The notes beneath the pieces are model-generated. The model ran no database searches, was not told the origin of the DNA, and was given only the letters and a program-made list of their open reading frames with translations. A program made the position numbers and the translations under genes. DNA of 64,000 bases. It comes from Pseudomonas fluorescens. Its GTDB lineage: Bacteria > Pseudomonadota > Gammaproteobacteria > Pseudomonadales > Pseudomonadaceae. This document shows positions 1-8,530 of the stretch, piece after piece (position 1 is the first letter of the stretch; every line of letters starts with the position of its first letter). The stretch lies in NCBI RefSeq assembly GCF_001902145.1, contig NZ_MRST01000018.1:162645-226644 (forward strand), written 5' to 3'.

Positions 1-1
1 G

Positions 2-352
2 AAGCTCACTGACGGCAAGGGAGTGGATCTCCTGCTGGATGTGGCAGGCGGTGACGGCATCAATCAATCGATTGCTGCAACAAAAGCGGGTGGGCGTATC
101 GCACAGATCGGCTTTCTGACAGGCCAAACCTCCGCTCTGAACCTGATGCCTATGATTTTCCGACAAACAACGATTCGCGGCATAGCCGTTGCTCCACGCT
201 CGTCATTTGACCGAATGAACGAATTCTTGAATGAGCACAAGATTCGCCCGGTAATCGACCACGTGTATCCATTCGATCAAGCACGCCAAGCGTACGAACA
301 TTTGGCCAGAGGCGCCTTTGGTAAGGTAGTAATCAAAATCGCGCAGGATTAA
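2..352 (+). CDS. Zinc-type alcohol dehydrogenase/quinone oxidoreductase family, C-terminal part
   Basis: The reading frame is open from base 2, so the gene begins before the window and only the last ~116 codons are present. The visible part is the end of the Rossmann domain (VDLLLDVAGGDG, then GRIAQIGFLTG) followed by the C-terminal substrate-domain helix pattern FDQARQAYEHLARGAFGKVVIKI. This is typical of medium-chain NAD(P)-dependent dehydrogenases of the quinone-reductase/alcohol-dehydrogenase group. The zinc-binding half is outside the window, so zinc dependence and substrate cannot be judged. Confidence 0.85.
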   Translation, partial: KLTDGKGVDLLLDVAGGDGINQSIAATKAGGRIAQIGFLTGQTSALNLMPMIFRQTTIRGIAVAPRSSFDRMNEFLNEHKIRPVIDHVYPFDQARQAYEHLARGAFGKVVIKIAQD

Positions 353-430
353 GCCACTTGGAGTTACGCCGCAAATTTGCGCATTGAAATATGCGCGGTC
401 AGATGTCCACCCAATTCAGGGCGGCAGGGT

Positions 431-1249
431 TCACCCGGTAAGGCAGCTCGCCTGGAAATCGGCAATCTGTTGCCACATCACGATGGGGTTGGAATACATT
501 GGGAAATGTCCGCAATCAGGAATGGGCGCTAGGCGGACCCCCTCCGCCTGGATATGCGAGAGATAGGACAATGAAGCGTTCTGTTCGCCGTACATGAACA
601 TCCTTGGGCATTTCAACCCGAGGAATTTGCCCATCAGATCGGCGTTATCGGAGAGATCGACCATCGACTGAAAAATCCCCCGCACCGCACCGGCACGCAC
701 CTTGTGCCGCAAGCTCTCGCAATACAGCGCGCTGGCATAGGCCGGGGCGTGTCGGACACGTTCGATGAAGGCCGAAAAAAACGCCTCGGGATCGCTGCTC
801 GGATAGTCGACGACCTGCCGGCTGAGGAAGCAGTCTTCCGGAGCGATATTGCCCTCGATATCGACGAAGCTGAGCACCCGATCCGGAAACTGATGGGCCA
901 GCATCAATGCAGTCAGTCCGCCCATGGAATGGCCGACCAGATGAAAGCGCTCGATGCCGAAATGCGCCAGTACCTGTAATGCCGTCTGCAGCAGAAAGGC
1001 AATGGAGATCCTGGAAAGATCATCGCACTGGCTTTCACCACAACCCGGTGCGTCGAACGCCACAAAAGGGTGACCGGAGAATGCGGGCTGCTGCACGATG
1101 TCGGCATAATCCTCCTTGGTCGAACCAAAACCGTGCAGGAACACGATCGGCGCAAAGACGCCATCGCGATGGATGGCGGCCACGTTCAGTTGGACACCCT
1201 CCACTGTCAGAGGGAGTTGCACATGAGTGAACGTTTCTGGAGAAGACAC
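431..1249 (-). CDS. Alpha/beta hydrolase
   Basis: A 272-residue alpha/beta-hydrolase fold protein with no signal peptide, so probably cytoplasmic. The oxyanion-loop motif HGFGS is followed by the nucleophile elbow GHSMGG (Ser about 108). A probable acid lies in YGEQN (about 222) and the catalytic His in DCGHFP (about 248). The start chosen is GTG at 1249 because AAGGAG lies 8 nt upstream; an in-frame start at 1318 would add 23 residues but has no such site. The substrate is unknown. It stands alone between a converging dehydrogenase and a LysR gene on the same strand. Confidence 0.85.
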   Translation of the reverse strand: MSSPETFTHVQLPLTVEGVQLNVAAIHRDGVFAPIVFLHGFGSTKEDYADIVQQPAFSGHPFVAFDAPGCGESQCDDLSRISIAFLLQTALQVLAHFGIERFHLVGHSMGGLTALMLAHQFPDRVLSFVDIEGNIAPEDCFLSRQVVDYPSSDPEAFFSAFIERVRHAPAYASALYCESLRHKVRAGAVRGIFQSMVDLSDNADLMGKFLGLKCPRMFMYGEQNASLSYLSHIQAEGVRLAPIPDCGHFPMYSNPIVMWQQIADFQASCLTG

Positions 1250-1408
1250 GTTGTTGACTCCTTGAACGCAAAGGTAGCGCCGAACCTGGGTTGCCGGCAG
1301 CCGGGCTCGCAATTTCAAGGAAATCGAGCCTTCTGTAAATTCCTAATGCGGGAAGGCTTTCATACGCCAAACCTATCACTCCTGTTCACGCACAGGGCCT
1401 TGGTCGAC

Positions 1409-2302
1409 TCACACACGGGACTGGAGCCGGGTGACCAGTTCCTGCACCAGCGGGTTGGGCCGATCAGCATTCCAGGCCACCGCTGTGGTCACGACATTGA
1501 CCTTCTGGCTCAGCGCTCGAAATACCACATTGTCCGGCGCCAGTTTTTTCAGCGACACCGGTACCAGTGCGATACCCTGGCCGCAGCTGACAAAGGCAAT
1601 TTGCGAGGCGACCGAGCGCACTTCATGCAGCACGCGCGGGGAAAAACCGCTGGCGCGGCAGGTCGCGATCAGATTGTCAAAGTAGACCGGGCTGACCTTT
1701 CGGGAAAACATCACTAAGGGTTCAGTGGCCAGGCTGGACAGGCTGATTCGCCTGCGCGCAGCCAAGGAGTGATCGCTGGGCAGGGCCACAACCAGGCGGT
1801 CCTGAGTCAGCGGCAGTGATTTGATCGAGCCCCCCAGATCACCGTCCAGCCGGGCTAAGGCCAGATCGATATCTCCGGCTTCCAGCGCCGGGACGGCTTC
1901 GACGCTATCAATCTCCCGCACGGACACAGTGAGGTGCGGGTAATCACTTTTCAATTGCTCGATCAAATCGGGCAAGACATCAAACATGGCCGTAGAAATC
2001 GCGCCGATGGTCAACATCCCGGACTGCCCCGCCACCGCCTCCTCCACGGCGAGTTCCAGCCGCTCCAATTGGTCCGCGAACTTGCGCACGGCCGGCAGAA
2101 TCGCCGCCCCCACCGGGGTCAGCTTCGCACCACGTCGCGAGCGATCAAACAGCTTGACCTTGAGCGCCTGCTCCAGCACCTGGATCTGCTCGCTCAGCGG
2201 TGGCTGGGACATGCCCAGACGCTTGGCCGCTCGGCCGAAATTCTGTTCTTCGGCCACCGCCAGGAACAACCAGAGATGACGAATCAGTCGAAAATTGATC
2301 AT
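1409..2302 (-). CDS. LysR-family transcriptional regulator
   Basis: At 297 residues this has the normal LysR size. The N-terminal winged helix-turn-helix lies at residues 5-63 (AVAEEQNFGRAAKRLGMSQ, then PLSEQIQVLEQAL), and the rest is a periplasmic-binding-like effector domain. It diverges from the RraA-family gene at 2408 with a 105-bp intergenic region, the usual arrangement for a LysR protein that controls the adjacent divergent gene. The inducer is not predictable. Confidence 0.93.
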   Translation of the reverse strand: MINFRLIRHLWLFLAVAEEQNFGRAAKRLGMSQPPLSEQIQVLEQALKVKLFDRSRRGAKLTPVGAAILPAVRKFADQLERLELAVEEAVAGQSGMLTIGAISTAMFDVLPDLIEQLKSDYPHLTVSVREIDSVEAVPALEAGDIDLALARLDGDLGGSIKSLPLTQDRLVVALPSDHSLAARRRISLSSLATEPLVMFSRKVSPVYFDNLIATCRASGFSPRVLHEVRSVASQIAFVSCGQGIALVPVSLKKLAPDNVVFRALSQKVNVVTTAVAWNADRPNPLVQELVTRLQSRV

Positions 2303-2407
2303 GATTAATCCATAGGCTTAGCGTATCTAACGCATCTGTGATTAGTAATATACCTATCAAACCGTCTCACTGACACTGGGCGCCTTCGTCACCACCTGGG
2401 CTTTCCC
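2303..2407. promoter_or_regulatory. Divergent LysR-type control region
   Basis: AT-rich spacer between the LysR gene (minus) and the first RraA gene (plus). It contains GATTAATC at 2303-2310 and the dyad GCGTATCTAACGC at 2321-2333, a possible LysR contact. TTAGCGTAT (2318-2326) resembles TTAGCGATAT read on the minus strand at 5430-5439, in front of the second RraA gene. Operator function is inferred from position and symmetry only. Confidence 0.35.
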
Positions 2408-3076
2408 ATGATCAATAAGAGTTTGCTGGATCGCTTGGCGGCGCTGGATACCAACACGGTCTCCGATGCGCTCGACTTCCTCGGCTTGCCGGGTGCCACC
2501 GTTGGGTTGCGCCCGTTGTGGAACTGCCCAAAGATTGTCGGCCGCGCCAGCACCGTACTGCTGGCTCCTAAATCCGACAACGTCCCCACTGTGCACCTGA
2601 TTACCCCCGTGGTGGAACAGATCGACAGCGATGATCGTGTGCTGGTGATCGCCGGTGGAATTGAAGGCATCTCCTGCTGGGGCGACATCCTCGCCAATGC
2701 AGCAGCCAGCAAGAAAGTACGCGGCACGGTAATCGACGGTTTCAGCCGCGACATCGACGGCAGCGAGTCGATTGACTACCCGGTTTATGGCCGCGGCGTG
2801 ACCATGATCAGTGCCCGCAATCGGGTGGTGCAGATCGATGCCGCCGTAACCATCAACGTGGCAGGCGTCGACGTCAGCGAGAACGACTATGTCATCGCCG
2901 ATACCTGCGGCACCGTGTTCGTGCCCTCAGCCTATATCGAGAAAGTGCTCGACCTTGGCGAGCGTATTGCCCACCGCCAGGACGGCATGGTCGAGGCTGT
3001 TCGCAGCGGTCGCTCAGTCGCCGAAGTGATGCATGACGCCCAATTCGAAGCGATCCACGTGGAGCTCGCGCCCTGA
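2408..3076 (+). CDS. RraA-family protein, probable HMG/CHA-type aldolase (copy 1)
   Basis: A 222-residue RraA-fold protein. The family includes 4-hydroxy-4-methyl-2-oxoglutarate (HMG)/oxaloacetate-type class II aldolases and the RNase E inhibitor RraA. The metal/substrate signature D-X20-R-D of the aldolases is intact: Asp93 in CWGD, then Arg114-Asp115 in GFSRD. This favours a lyase over an RNase regulator. The C-terminus ends in the usual SVAEVMHDAQFEAI. Oddly, 25 codons matching the different C-terminus of copy 3 follow right after the stop in another frame (see 3064-3147). It is first in a likely operon with the aminotransferase at 3209. The substrate is inferred, not shown. Confidence 0.88.
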   Translation: MINKSLLDRLAALDTNTVSDALDFLGLPGATVGLRPLWNCPKIVGRASTVLLAPKSDNVPTVHLITPVVEQIDSDDRVLVIAGGIEGISCWGDILANAAASKKVRGTVIDGFSRDIDGSESIDYPVYGRGVTMISARNRVVQIDAAVTINVAGVDVSENDYVIADTCGTVFVPSAYIEKVLDLGERIAHRQDGMVEAVRSGRSVAEVMHDAQFEAIHVELAP

Positions 3077-3147
3077 TCAGCCAAGGCAAAACCCTTAAAG
3101 AAGCCCGGGCCGCACTGGGTTACCACAACCTGCAGAGGAAAGTCTGA
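3064..3147 (+). pseudogene. Fossil C-terminus of another RraA-family gene
   Basis: Directly overlapping the stop of the gene at 2408, a second frame encodes LISQGKTLKEARAALGYHNL followed by QRKV and a TGA at 3145-3147. It matches the C-terminus of the intact paralogue ending at 8342 (LIAEGNSLREARDLLGYHTL, then QRKP) at 15 of 24 positions. No start or upstream domain goes with it. The best explanation is a recombination or deletion that removed the rest of a tandem RraA copy. A simple frameshift in copy 1 is less likely because copy 1 already has a complete family-type end. Confidence 0.7.
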
Positions 3148-3208
3148 TGACCACGCTCCCCCTCCCACTGGATGTTCATGCGCGGGTAACTGAGTGGAGA
3201 ACCCGCGC

Positions 3209-4423
3209 ATGAGCGCCGATATCCAGCGCCTGAACCAGCGTCTGGCCAGTGCGCAGCCGTCCGCGACTTACCGAATCATGGATCGGGTAGCAGAGCGCCG
3301 GGCGCAAGGCGCGAAGATTATTTCGCTATGCGCCGGCGAGCCCGATTTCGATACGCCCAAGCATGTACGCGAAGCGGCCATTATTGCCATTGAACACGGG
3401 CACACCCGCTACACCCAGGTCGCCGGTGCACGTTCACTGCGAGAAGCGGTGGCGGCCAAGTTCCGCCGTGAAAACGGCCTGGACGTTGCCTGGCAAGACA
3501 CCGTCATCTGCAACGGTGGCAAGCAGGTGATCTACAACGCCTTGGCCGCGACCCTCAATGAGGGCGACGAAGTCATCGTGCCGGCGCCGTACTGGGTCAG
3601 CTACCCGGAGATGGTGGAACTGTGTGGTGGTGAAGCCCGAATCGTTACCTGCGAGGCCGACACCGGTTTCAAGTTGACGCCCTCGGTTCTGGCCGCAGCG
3701 ATCACACCGCAGACCCGCTGGTTGATCCTCAATTCGCCGGCCAACCCGACCGGCGCGGTGTACAGCCAGGAAGAACTACACGCCCTGGCTGAGGTGTTGC
3801 TGGCTCACCCTCACGTGTTGATTTTGGCCGACGACATCTACGAGCACCTGATCTTCGACGATCAAGCGTTCTACACCCTGGCCCAGGTTGAACCACGACT
3901 GGCCCCGCGCACCCTGACCATGAACGGCGTTTCCAAAGCCTACGCCATGACCGGCTGGCGCATCGGTTTCGCCACCGGGCCGCGCTGGCTGCTGGACGCT
4001 ATGGAGAAGCTCCAGGGCCAGCAAACTTCAGGAGCCTGCTCCATCTCCCAACAAGCAGCACTGGCCGCGCTGACCGGCCCGAAGGATTTCATTCACCTAA
4101 GCCGCGCCGCGTTCCAGGGGCGCCGCGACATGATGGTCGCGTTGCTCAATGCCACGCCGGGTCTGGCATGTGCCAGCCCCGGCGGCGCGTTTTACGCGTT
4201 TGCCTCCTGCGCCGGCCTGATGGGGCGCAGCTCGCCTGCAGGACGGCGGTTGCTCACCGATGAGGACGTCGCCCACGCCTTGCTCGACGAAGCGAACGTT
4301 GCGGTGGTCCACGGCAGCGCGTTCGGCCTCGGCCCTTACCTTCGCATCGCCTACGCCCTGGATGATGCTTCCTTGCGCCAGGCCTGCGAGGCAATCCGGC
4401 GTTTTTGTGAGGCCTTGCGCTGA
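3209..4423 (+). CDS. PLP-dependent aminotransferase, class I/II (aspartate aminotransferase family)
   Basis: A 404-residue fold-type I aminotransferase. Visible features are the N-terminal SLCAGEPDFDTP substrate loop (residues 39-50), PANPTG (177-182), and the Schiff-base lysine in NGVSKAYAMTGWR (Lys243). An arginine in the YLRIAYA strand near the end suits a dicarboxylate or 2-oxo acid substrate. The ATG at 3209 is preferred over GTG at 3194 because GGAG lies 9 nt upstream of the ATG. It sits between RraA-aldolase genes, so a plausible role is to turn an amino acid into the 2-oxo acid that the aldolase cleaves. That role is inference. Confidence 0.9.
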   Translation: MSADIQRLNQRLASAQPSATYRIMDRVAERRAQGAKIISLCAGEPDFDTPKHVREAAIIAIEHGHTRYTQVAGARSLREAVAAKFRRENGLDVAWQDTVICNGGKQVIYNALAATLNEGDEVIVPAPYWVSYPEMVELCGGEARIVTCEADTGFKLTPSVLAAAITPQTRWLILNSPANPTGAVYSQEELHALAEVLLAHPHVLILADDIYEHLIFDDQAFYTLAQVEPRLAPRTLTMNGVSKAYAMTGWRIGFATGPRWLLDAMEKLQGQQTSGACSISQQAALAALTGPKDFIHLSRAAFQGRRDMMVALLNATPGLACASPGGAFYAFASCAGLMGRSSPAGRRLLTDEDVAHALLDEANVAVVHGSAFGLGPYLRIAYALDDASLRQACEAIRRFCEALR

Positions 4424-4486
4424 CCGGGCCGGACGAACAGACTCGGCGAATCGGCATCCAATCACTTCCAACGGTTCTGACTGCAC

Positions 4487-5383
4487 ATGATTACCTTCAA
4501 ACAACTGGAAGCGATCTATTGGATCGTCGAACTGGGCAATTTCGAGTCGGCGGCCATGAAGCTGAACATGTCCCAGTCAGCCATCTCCAAGCGTATCCAG
4601 GAACTGGAGGAAGTGTTCGACATGCCCATCTTCGACCGTTCCAGGCGCAGCGCCCGGCTCACCGAGAAAGGCGCCGAGCTGTTCGAGGAAGCGTCGCAGA
4701 TCCTGCGCCAGCGCGACTATCTGCTTGAGCGCATCAGCGCCAAGGAAGTGCTGGTCAGGCGCTTTCGTATCGGCGTGACCGAACTGACCGCCATCACCTG
4801 GTTGCCGGCGCTGATCGAAGCCATTCGCAGCGCCTACCCGAAAGTGGTGCTGGAACCTTCGGTGGAGCTCAGCACTGAACTGGTGGCCAAGCTGGAGAAC
4901 GATCAGCTCGACCTGATCATCGTGCCCGACATTTTCGCCGACGCACGTTTTGTCAGCACCGCACTCAGTTCGGTGGAGAACGCCTGGATGTGCGCGCCCT
5001 CGCTGTATCAGGGCGGCGCCAGCGTGAACATGCAGACCCTGTCGTCGTACACCGTGCTCACCCAGGGCGGCAGTTCCGGGACGGGCTTGATTTACGATCG
5101 CTGGCTCGCCCAGAACGACGTACGCCTTAACCGTACCCTCAAGAGCAACTACCTGATCGCCCAACTGGGCCTGACCCTCTCCGGCGTGGGCATCAGCTAT
5201 TTGCCGCGCCAATGCCTCTCGCCGCTGGTCGACCAGGGGCGGTTGCAGGTGATCGAAACCGAACCTGCGTTGCCGCCGATCCACTACATCGCCGCACACC
5301 GTGCCGATCGGCTTCAGGGCTTGAGCGTCGAGGTCGCGCGCCTGGCCGCCGAGCTGTGTGATTTCAGCAAGATGGTCTGGTGA
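4487..5383 (+). CDS. LysR-family transcriptional regulator
   Basis: A 298-residue LysR protein with its helix-turn-helix at residues 3-62 (ELGNFESAAMKLNMSQSAIS, then KRIQELEE) and a LysR substrate-binding domain. It follows the aminotransferase on the same strand by 63 bp and precedes the second RraA gene by 123 bp. It is therefore the second LysR regulator inside the same catabolic cluster. It probably responds to the pathway substrate; this is inferred from position only. Confidence 0.93.
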   Translation: MITFKQLEAIYWIVELGNFESAAMKLNMSQSAISKRIQELEEVFDMPIFDRSRRSARLTEKGAELFEEASQILRQRDYLLERISAKEVLVRRFRIGVTELTAITWLPALIEAIRSAYPKVVLEPSVELSTELVAKLENDQLDLIIVPDIFADARFVSTALSSVENAWMCAPSLYQGGASVNMQTLSSYTVLTQGGSSGTGLIYDRWLAQNDVRLNRTLKSNYLIAQLGLTLSGVGISYLPRQCLSPLVDQGRLQVIETEPALPPIHYIAAHRADRLQGLSVEVARLAAELCDFSKMVW

Positions 5384-5506
5384 TCCCGCGCTCAAAAGAA
5401 GAAAAAAAGTGATGGGATTGCATAGATAAATATCGCTAATCCTGGTCAACGACCTTTCTTAAGATGCGCTTATCGCCCGCCAGGGTTATTTGTAAGTGAG
5501 GTCGCC

Positions 5507-6172
5507 ATGTCATTGCCCGGTTCACGCATCCACCCTTCTCCACCCCAAGCCCCGAGCTCGCTGCTGGATGCATTCCGGTCCGTGGTCACGCCCCATATCA
5601 GCGACAACCTGGGACGCCACATCGGGGCCCGGGGCCTGACGCGCTACAACCTCACCGGCAAGCTGGTAGGCACTGCGCTCACGGTAAAAACCCGCCCTGG
5701 CGACAACCTGTACATCTACAAGGCATTGACCCTGATCGAACCGGGCCATGTGCTGGTGATCGACGCCCAGGGAGATGACACCAACGCCGTGATCGGCGAA
5801 CTGATCAAGCTCTACGCGCAGCAACGCGGCTGTGTCGGCTTCGTCGTCGACGGCGCCATTCGCGACGTCGCCAGCTTCCAGGACACCCCCTGCTATGCGC
5901 GCAGCGTGGTGCATTGCGGCCCCTACAAGAGCGGCCCCGGCGAGATCAACGTGCCGGTCTCGATCGGCGGGATGATCGTCAACCCCGGCGACATCCTGGT
6001 CGGCGACGAAGATGGCCTGGTGGCGTTCGCTCCAGACGTCGCCGAGGAGCTCCTGCGCAAGGCCCACGAACACGACGCCCATGAACAGGAAGTCAAAGCC
6101 GAAATCGCCACCGGGGCGATCGATCAGTCCTGGTTGGACAGGGTGCTGGAAAAAGCCGGGCTGGCGAACTGA
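5507..6172 (+). CDS. RraA-family protein, probable aldolase (copy 2)
   Basis: A 221-residue RraA-fold protein with an extended N-terminus (SRIHPSPPQAPSS). The catalytic signature is present with a conservative change: Glu98 in VIGE stands where the other two copies have Asp, followed 20 residues later by Arg119-Asp120 in DGAIRD. It ends IDQSWLDRVLEKAGLAN, unlike copies 1 and 3, so the three copies are divergent paralogues and not recent duplicates. It is preceded by GTGAGGTCGCC before the ATG. It likely forms a transcription unit with the MFS gene at 6260 and copy 3 at 7680. Confidence 0.88.
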   Translation: MSLPGSRIHPSPPQAPSSLLDAFRSVVTPHISDNLGRHIGARGLTRYNLTGKLVGTALTVKTRPGDNLYIYKALTLIEPGHVLVIDAQGDDTNAVIGELIKLYAQQRGCVGFVVDGAIRDVASFQDTPCYARSVVHCGPYKSGPGEINVPVSIGGMIVNPGDILVGDEDGLVAFAPDVAEELLRKAHEHDAHEQEVKAEIATGAIDQSWLDRVLEKAGLAN

Positions 6173-6259
6173 CGCCCGGTTTACCGGTGCGCTGGCAATG
6201 CCCCCATCCGCACCACGAAACGCTTGACCAGACAACCGATAAAAACAAGGTCCGCTTCC

Positions 6260-7612
6260 ATGTCCATGCCCGAAGTCTTGAAGCCTGCGGTGCGCAGCAG
6301 ATACCGCTGGGTCGTTGCCACGCTGATTTTCCTGATCTACACCATTGCCGCCGCCGATCGCGCCAACCTTGGCGTGGCGCTGCCTTTCATCCGTAAAGAA
6401 TTCGAGATGAGCAACGCCGAAGCGGGTGGCTTGATGAGCCTGTTCCTGCTGGCTTATGCCATGGCGCAGATTCCCTCCGGTTTTGCCTTTGGACGGTTTG
6501 GCGTCAGCAAGATTCTTCCGGGGGCGATGATCCTGACCTCCGCGATGACCGGACTGGTCGGCACCGCCGGCTCGTTGCTGGCGTTGAAACTGTATCGCCT
6601 GGGCCTCGGCCTGGCCGAAGGTCCGTTGCCGATCAGCATGACGACCACCATCAACAACTGGTTCCCACCACGGGAAAAAGGCACGGCGTCGGGCATCTTC
6701 CTGTCTGCCGTCAAATTCGGCCCGGTGATCGTGCCGCCACTCTGCGCGGTGATCATTTCGGTCTGGGGCTGGCGAGAGATTTTCTACTTCTTCGCCATAC
6801 CGGGCATCGTCCTCGCCGTGGTCTGGTACTTCATGGTGGCGGACCATCCGTCGCGCAGTCGCTTCGTCAACGAAGCCGAACTCAACTACATCGCCGACGA
6901 CCAACCCGTCGCCCAGGCCGCCGAGGCCGCCGAGGCTGTACGACCAGCGGAACCGCCGGCGTGGGTCAAGAAACTCGATCGGTTCATTCGCTCCCGTGAA
7001 GTGGTTGCCCTTGAAACCAACCGGCAAGTGTTCAAGTCGTGGAATATCTGGGGCTGCGCCACCAGCTATTGCTTCCAGCTCGGTGTCTCGAGCGTGCTGC
7101 TGGCCTGGATTCCGACCTACCTGATGACCGTCAAACAGTTCTCGATCATGAACATGGGGCTGGTGTCTGCCGCGCCGTGGGTGGGCGCCGTGCTGGGCAA
7201 CCTGCTCGGCGGCCTCTGCTCGGACCGGTTGATGGGCGGTCGGCGCAAACCCGGCATGCTCCTGTCGGCCCTGGGTACCTCGGTGATGATGTACCTGCTG
7301 ATCAACTCCCCCGCAGAGCCCCTGCCCTATGGGCTGCTGCTGATGCTGACCGGGGTGGTCCTCAGCCTCGGGTTTTCCTCCTACATGGTTTACCCGATGG
7401 GCCTCACCACCAAGAAAACGTTCCCCATTTCCAACGCCGTGGTGAACATGATCGGGCAGCTGGGCGCGGCCGCGACGCCGTTCATTACCGGCCTGTTGCT
7501 GGACAACTATGGCTGGAACTACGTGTTCGCCTGGCTGGCGATCGGCTCGTTCATCAGCTTCATCATCCTGCTGACCATCGCCGAGCCAAGGCCCGCTGCC
7601 CGTGCCGATTGA
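6260..7612 (+). CDS. MFS transporter, anion:cation symporter-like
   Basis: A 450-residue, 12-helix major facilitator protein. The start region (YRWVVATLIFLIYTIAAADR, then ANLGVALPFI) and the loop LGLAEGPLPISMTTTINNWF resemble the ACS family that imports organic acids such as sugar acids and hydroxyphenylacetate. ATG at 6260 is preferred (AAGG upstream); a TTG at 6224 is also in frame. Its place between two aldolase-like genes suggests it imports the substrate they degrade. The substrate itself is unknown. Confidence 0.9.
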   Translation: MSMPEVLKPAVRSRYRWVVATLIFLIYTIAAADRANLGVALPFIRKEFEMSNAEAGGLMSLFLLAYAMAQIPSGFAFGRFGVSKILPGAMILTSAMTGLVGTAGSLLALKLYRLGLGLAEGPLPISMTTTINNWFPPREKGTASGIFLSAVKFGPVIVPPLCAVIISVWGWREIFYFFAIPGIVLAVVWYFMVADHPSRSRFVNEAELNYIADDQPVAQAAEAAEAVRPAEPPAWVKKLDRFIRSREVVALETNRQVFKSWNIWGCATSYCFQLGVSSVLLAWIPTYLMTVKQFSIMNMGLVSAAPWVGAVLGNLLGGLCSDRLMGGRRKPGMLLSALGTSVMMYLLINSPAEPLPYGLLLMLTGVVLSLGFSSYMVYPMGLTTKKTFPISNAVVNMIGQLGAAATPFITGLLLDNYGWNYVFAWLAIGSFISFIILLTIAEPRPAARAD

Positions 7613-7632
7613 CTCTGCCAAAAACCACCCGT

Positions 7633-7653
7633 GCGCAGCGCCTTGAGCTGCGC
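7633..7653 (+). other. Intercistronic hairpin
   Basis: GCGCAGC (7633-7639) and GCTGCGC (7647-7653) form a 7-bp stem with a 7-nt loop between the MFS gene and the third RraA gene. No T-run follows, so it is more likely an mRNA-processing or stabilising hairpin than a terminator. Confidence 0.35.
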
Positions 7654-7679
7654 TGATCTGAAGAACAAGAGGAATATCT

Positions 7680-8342
7680 ATGTCACCCGAAGACCAGGAA
7701 CTGGTTGCCCTGTTTGAAGGCCTGGATACGCCTGGCGTGTCCGACGCGCTGGACAAACTCGATCTGCCCGGGCAATGCCTGGGGGTCATGCCGCTGGATA
7801 ACTACCGTCAGGTGGTGGTCGGCCCGGCGTTCACCGTGCGCTACGTCAGTGCCAGTTGCCCACCGGGAACGGTCGGTGACTTCATTGATGATGTTGCCGA
7901 AGGCGATGTCGTGGTCATCGACAATGACGGGCGCACCGACTGCACGGTCTGGGGCGACATCATGACCCAATATGCCGGCAGCAAACGCATCGCCGCGACG
8001 GTGATCGATGGCGTGTGCCGGGACGTCAGCAAGGCATTGGGCGACGGGTATCCGCTGTTCAGCAAAGGCCGGTTCATGCGCACCGGCAAAGACCGGGTCG
8101 AAGTCGCCTCGGTCAATCAACCGGTCTCCATCGGCCAGGCCCGGGTCTGCGCCAGGGACATCGTGGTCGCCGACGCCAATGGCGTGGTGATCGTTCCTCG
8201 AGACAGGGCCCGCGAGGTGGCAGCATGTGCCCGCTCGATTGAAACGGTGGAAAGCCGTATTCGTGAACTGATCGCCGAGGGCAATTCCCTCAGGGAAGCC
8301 AGGGATCTGTTGGGCTACCACACCCTGCAACGCAAACCCTGA
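7680..8342 (+). CDS. RraA-family protein, probable HMG/CHA-type aldolase (copy 3)
   Basis: A 220-residue RraA-fold protein with the full D-X20-R-D signature (Asp93 in VWGD, Arg114-Asp115 in GVCRD), as in copy 1. Its C-terminal helix (ELIAEGNSLREARDLLGYHT) is the family type that also survives as a fossil at 3064-3147. The ATG is preceded by GAGGA at a normal spacing. It is the last gene of the cluster and converges on the TonB-receptor gene. Aldolase activity is predicted from the motif; the natural substrate is unknown. Confidence 0.88.
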   Translation: MSPEDQELVALFEGLDTPGVSDALDKLDLPGQCLGVMPLDNYRQVVVGPAFTVRYVSASCPPGTVGDFIDDVAEGDVVVIDNDGRTDCTVWGDIMTQYAGSKRIAATVIDGVCRDVSKALGDGYPLFSKGRFMRTGKDRVEVASVNQPVSIGQARVCARDIVVADANGVVIVPRDRAREVAACARSIETVESRIRELIAEGNSLREARDLLGYHTLQRKP

Positions 8343-8482
8343 TCGTCCCGTGCGCTGATAGCCGTTTCTCTTGCCCTCACAGCCTGCCCACGACAGTGCA
8401 ATGTGATGATGTTAGTGCCAAAAACGCGCGGCCCCTGGTCGAAAATGGCCTGAGGCATCTGACAATGCTTGCCGCAGGCCGT

Positions 8483-8510
8483 ACCTGTTTGGCTACATTG
8501 CCAAACAGGT
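8483..8510. terminator. Bidirectional stem-loop between convergent genes
   Basis: A perfect 11-bp stem (ACCTGTTTGGC at 8483-8493, GCCAAACAGGT at 8500-8510) with a 6-nt loop lies between convergent genes ending at 8342 and 8531. There is no long T-run on either side, so termination would be weak or Rho-assisted. Confidence 0.5.
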
Positions 8511-8530
8511 GATTGGGCTTAGCGAGTGGT

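Noticed and set aside
379..396. GCGCAT/ATGCGC hairpin after the dehydrogenase fragment as a terminator
   Set aside because: Only 6 bp of stem and no T-run.
3194..3208. GTG at 3194 as the aminotransferase start
   Set aside because: The ribosome-binding GGAG overlaps this codon and is correctly spaced for the ATG at 3209.
5522..7789. A 755-codon open frame on the minus strand across RraA copy 2 and the MFS gene
   Set aside because: It lies antisense to two clearly recognisable genes, has low-complexity His/Gln/Gly-rich translation and no domain; it is a codon-bias shadow.
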